DNA of 7,391 nt from Candidatus Gastranaerophilales bacterium (lineage in GTDB: Bacteria > Cyanobacteriota > Vampirovibrionia > Gastranaerophilales > UBA9971): assembly GCA_028277195.1 (NCBI GenBank), contig JANQGS010000072.1, positions 1 to 7,391 on the forward strand. Reading direction: 5' to 3'. Below are positions 6,273 to 7,391 of this stretch, in pieces. Position 1 is the first letter of the stretch. Each line of letters opens with the position of its first letter. A program made the translations under genes and the position numbers. The notes under the pieces are model-generated. The model saw nothing but the letters and a program-made list of their open reading frames with translations, was not told the DNA's origin and did no database searches.

Positions 6273-7223
6273 TTGGACAGTCTTGAACTAAATAAGAATA
6301 TATATGGCATAAACCCGCACTACCCGGTGTTCGGGAGTTTTACAAATAACAGGCCCGTAACCTCGCCCGTAAAAACCCCTGAAATCCGTGACAGCTTTAC
6401 TAAAACCAAGGCTGACCCCACCAGTGACGGCAGGTTTTCGTTTCTTGAGTTCGGGAAAAACATGGTTAAGGGCTTTGGCCAGTTCTTTACCGATATATAT
6501 AAGGTCATAGTTGAAAACCCGCTTTTTGCGCTGCCTGCGATAGCATTAGTAGGGGCAATGGCGTTCACGCCGGTTGGATTGGCGTTCCTGGCGGGCGGTG
6601 GGGTATTTGCGGCCCTGTTCGGTACACTCTTTGTGGGGGTAAAAGCGGCAATTAATATCGCAAACGGAGAATGGGACGAACTCGAAAAACAGGGCAAGGA
6701 CGTGGGCAAGATTATCCCGGGCGCTATCCTGAGTACAATAGGTGCGGTAAGCGCCGTAAAACAACTCCAGACCCTTGCAGGAGTTAGCGGCAAGGTGGGA
6801 ACAGGCAAGAGCGTTCTCAAGGCCGGTGATATAAACGCTTTCTTCATAACAATGCTAAAAGACACTTTTAAAGCGCCTTTCAGGTTATTTAAAAAGTATG
6901 TGCGGGGTAAGGAGTATAAAAATGGCGTATTTTTAGGAGCAATGAAGGCTGACTGGAAAACATTTACCAATGGGCCGCTCAAATCCAAAGAGGGGAATTT
7001 CTTTAAAAGAATCATTGACTTTTTCCTCAATCCAAGGCTGGATAACAGACTGTTTCCTAAAGATGGGCAAGAGGCATTATTCCTCAGTAGAGCGGTAGAT
7101 AAAGACCGTATATTTACCCACAAGGGCCTGTTTGACTTTACCTACGGCCTGGGCAGGCAAAACTGGGGTAAGAATTCATTGAATTCATCCGTCACGGCGC
7201 TCAGGACCGCGGCAGGCGAGTAA
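6273..7223 (+). CDS. Unknown protein with Gly/Ala-rich membrane-type segment, 316 aa
   Basis: Not recognised. Start TTG with a good ribosome-binding site. Residues 1-50 are polar and rich in Pro, Thr and Asn (GINPHYPVFGSF; DSFTKTKADPTSDG), probably flexible, and have no signal peptide. An amphipathic stretch at 55-80 (FSFLEFGKNMVKGFGQFF) leads into a long hydrophobic region, 83-130, rich in Gly/Ala (LPAIALVGAMAFTPVGLAFLAGGG and onward). That region is enough for two crossings or a membrane hairpin broken at P100. A further weakly hydrophobic stretch is at 147-162 (IIPGAILSTIGAVSAV). The remainder, 190-316, is basic and aromatic (FRLFKKYVRGKEYKNG; FFKRIIDFFLNPRLDNRLF). GKVGTGKS at 173-180 matches the loose P-loop pattern but has no supporting fold signals. 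Base composition is G+C-rich for the window (62% in 6541-6600 by hand count). Confidence 0.78.
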   Translation: MDSLELNKNIYGINPHYPVFGSFTNNRPVTSPVKTPEIRDSFTKTKADPTSDGRFSFLEFGKNMVKGFGQFFTDIYKVIVENPLFALPAIALVGAMAFTPVGLAFLAGGGVFAALFGTLFVGVKAAINIANGEWDELEKQGKDVGKIIPGAILSTIGAVSAVKQLQTLAGVSGKVGTGKSVLKAGDINAFFITMLKDTFKAPFRLFKKYVRGKEYKNGVFLGAMKADWKTFTNGPLKSKEGNFFKRIIDFFLNPRLDNRLFPKDGQEALFLSRAVDKDRIFTHKGLFDFTYGLGRQNWGKNSLNSSVTALRTAAGE

Positions 7224-7264
7224 GCGGACGATAAAAAATTTTCGTTGAAATAACACCATATCCG

Positions 7265-7295
7265 TAGAATAATTAAATACAGTTCAATTATTCTA
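7265..7295. repeat. Perfect 10-bp inverted repeat A after the 316-aa gene
   Basis: TAGAATAATT (7265-7274) and AATTATTCTA (7286-7295) are exact reverse complements around an 11-base loop. It begins 42 bases beyond the stop codon. The stem is AT-rich and not followed by a T-run, so it is not a standard intrinsic terminator. Its right arm touches the next inverted repeat. Confidence 0.5.
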
Positions 7296-7348
7296 TACCG
7301 ATTTCAATAAGTAATCTTAAAATGAAATTAATTAACTTAAATCGGTAT
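7295..7348. repeat. Perfect 10-bp inverted repeat B with long centre
   Basis: ATACCGATTT (7295-7304) and AAATCGGTAT (7339-7348) are exact reverse complements around 34 bases. Inside, AAGTAAT (7309-7315) and ATTAACTT nearly pair (one extra A), so the stem could extend with an internal loop. Together with repeat A this gives two directly abutting hairpins over 7265-7348, with no gene in them. This could be a 3'-end structure, a small RNA, a protein-binding site or part of a mobile/attachment element continuing to the right. Confidence 0.5.
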
Positions 7349-7391
7349 GCGTAAGCAGAGAGCGACGTTTTCTTAAAGTCGGGCTCCCTCC
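7349..7391. other. Right-edge noncoding stretch
   Basis: No gene is supported here. GAGCGAC (7360-7366) and GTCGGGCTC (7378-7386) can pair with a two-base bulge, suggesting a further GC-richer hairpin that may be cut by the window edge. A plus-strand ATG at 7347 stops after nine codons. Confidence 0.3.

Noticed and set aside
6789..6812. P-loop-like GKVGTGKS in the 316-aa protein
   Set aside because: The pattern is short and common by chance; it lacks a clear preceding beta-strand and no Walker B motif follows, so NTP binding is not claimed.
6320..7123. Long open frame on the minus strand opposite the 316-aa gene
   Set aside because: It lies entirely antisense to a gene with a good ribosome-binding site. 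Its Ser/Leu/Pro-rich translation looks like a reverse-strand shadow, with no recognisable domain.
7265..7348. Integron attC or CRISPR repeat
   Set aside because: The core site triplet pattern of attC is not seen at the ends, no integrase is present, and there is no repeated unit with spacers.
7386..7391. CCCTCC at the right edge as a minus-strand ribosome-binding site
   Set aside because: No CAT, CAC or CAA start triplet lies at a suitable distance to its left, so no minus-strand gene can start from it.

Overview
This 7.4-kb window is a bacterial chromosomal segment with six full-length protein genes. Three are recognisable: a GH57 family (DUF1957-type) glycogen branching enzyme, an N-acetylmannosamine-6-phosphate 2-epimerase (nanE), and a type IV/type II secretion-style pseudopilin. 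The other three (487, 318 and 316 aa) I do not recognise as named families. No rRNA, tRNA, CRISPR array, transposase or phage gene is visible. The pseudopilin has a prepilin signal, many cysteines, a D-x-NG-x-KGPN-x-G-x-D motif and a Cys...Tyr C-terminus. From memory this resembles the expanded pilin families of non-photosynthetic Cyanobacteria relatives (Vampirovibrionia/Melainabacteria, including Gastranaerophilales), less likely Elusimicrobiota. The lineage call is a hunch from protein style, not a demonstrated assignment.

Layout. 1-178 is a left-edge spacer holding a strong hairpin, probably the terminator of the GH57 gene. 179-1885 (-) is the GH57 branching enzyme. 1886-2047 is a 162-bp divergent spacer. 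2048-2746 (+) is nanE, whose stop codon overlaps the stop of the pseudopilin gene 2743-3483 (-) tail to tail. 3484-3611 is an AT-rich divergent spacer with a candidate pilin promoter. 3612-5075 (+) encodes an unknown protein with several membrane-type segments and a possible internal repeat. 5135-6091 (-) encodes a soluble unknown protein whose central and C-terminal part is clearly AT-richer than its surroundings. 6092-6272 is a 181-bp divergent spacer with a perfect 9-bp inverted repeat. 6273-7223 (+) encodes an unknown protein with a long glycine/alanine-rich membrane-type segment and a TTG start. 7224-7391 is noncoding and contains two abutting perfect 10-bp inverted repeats.

How the genes relate. 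The six genes strictly alternate strand (- + - + - +), so none can share an operon with its neighbour inside the window, and functional links by co-transcription cannot be claimed. GH57 branching enzyme and nanE both touch carbohydrate metabolism (glycogen branching; amino-sugar phosphate interconversion), but no other glycogen or sialic-acid gene is present. The three unknown genes at 3612-7223 form the most novel part. They look lineage-specific, two have membrane-type segments, and the 318- and 316-aa genes share a divergent control region. Nothing proves that they form one system.
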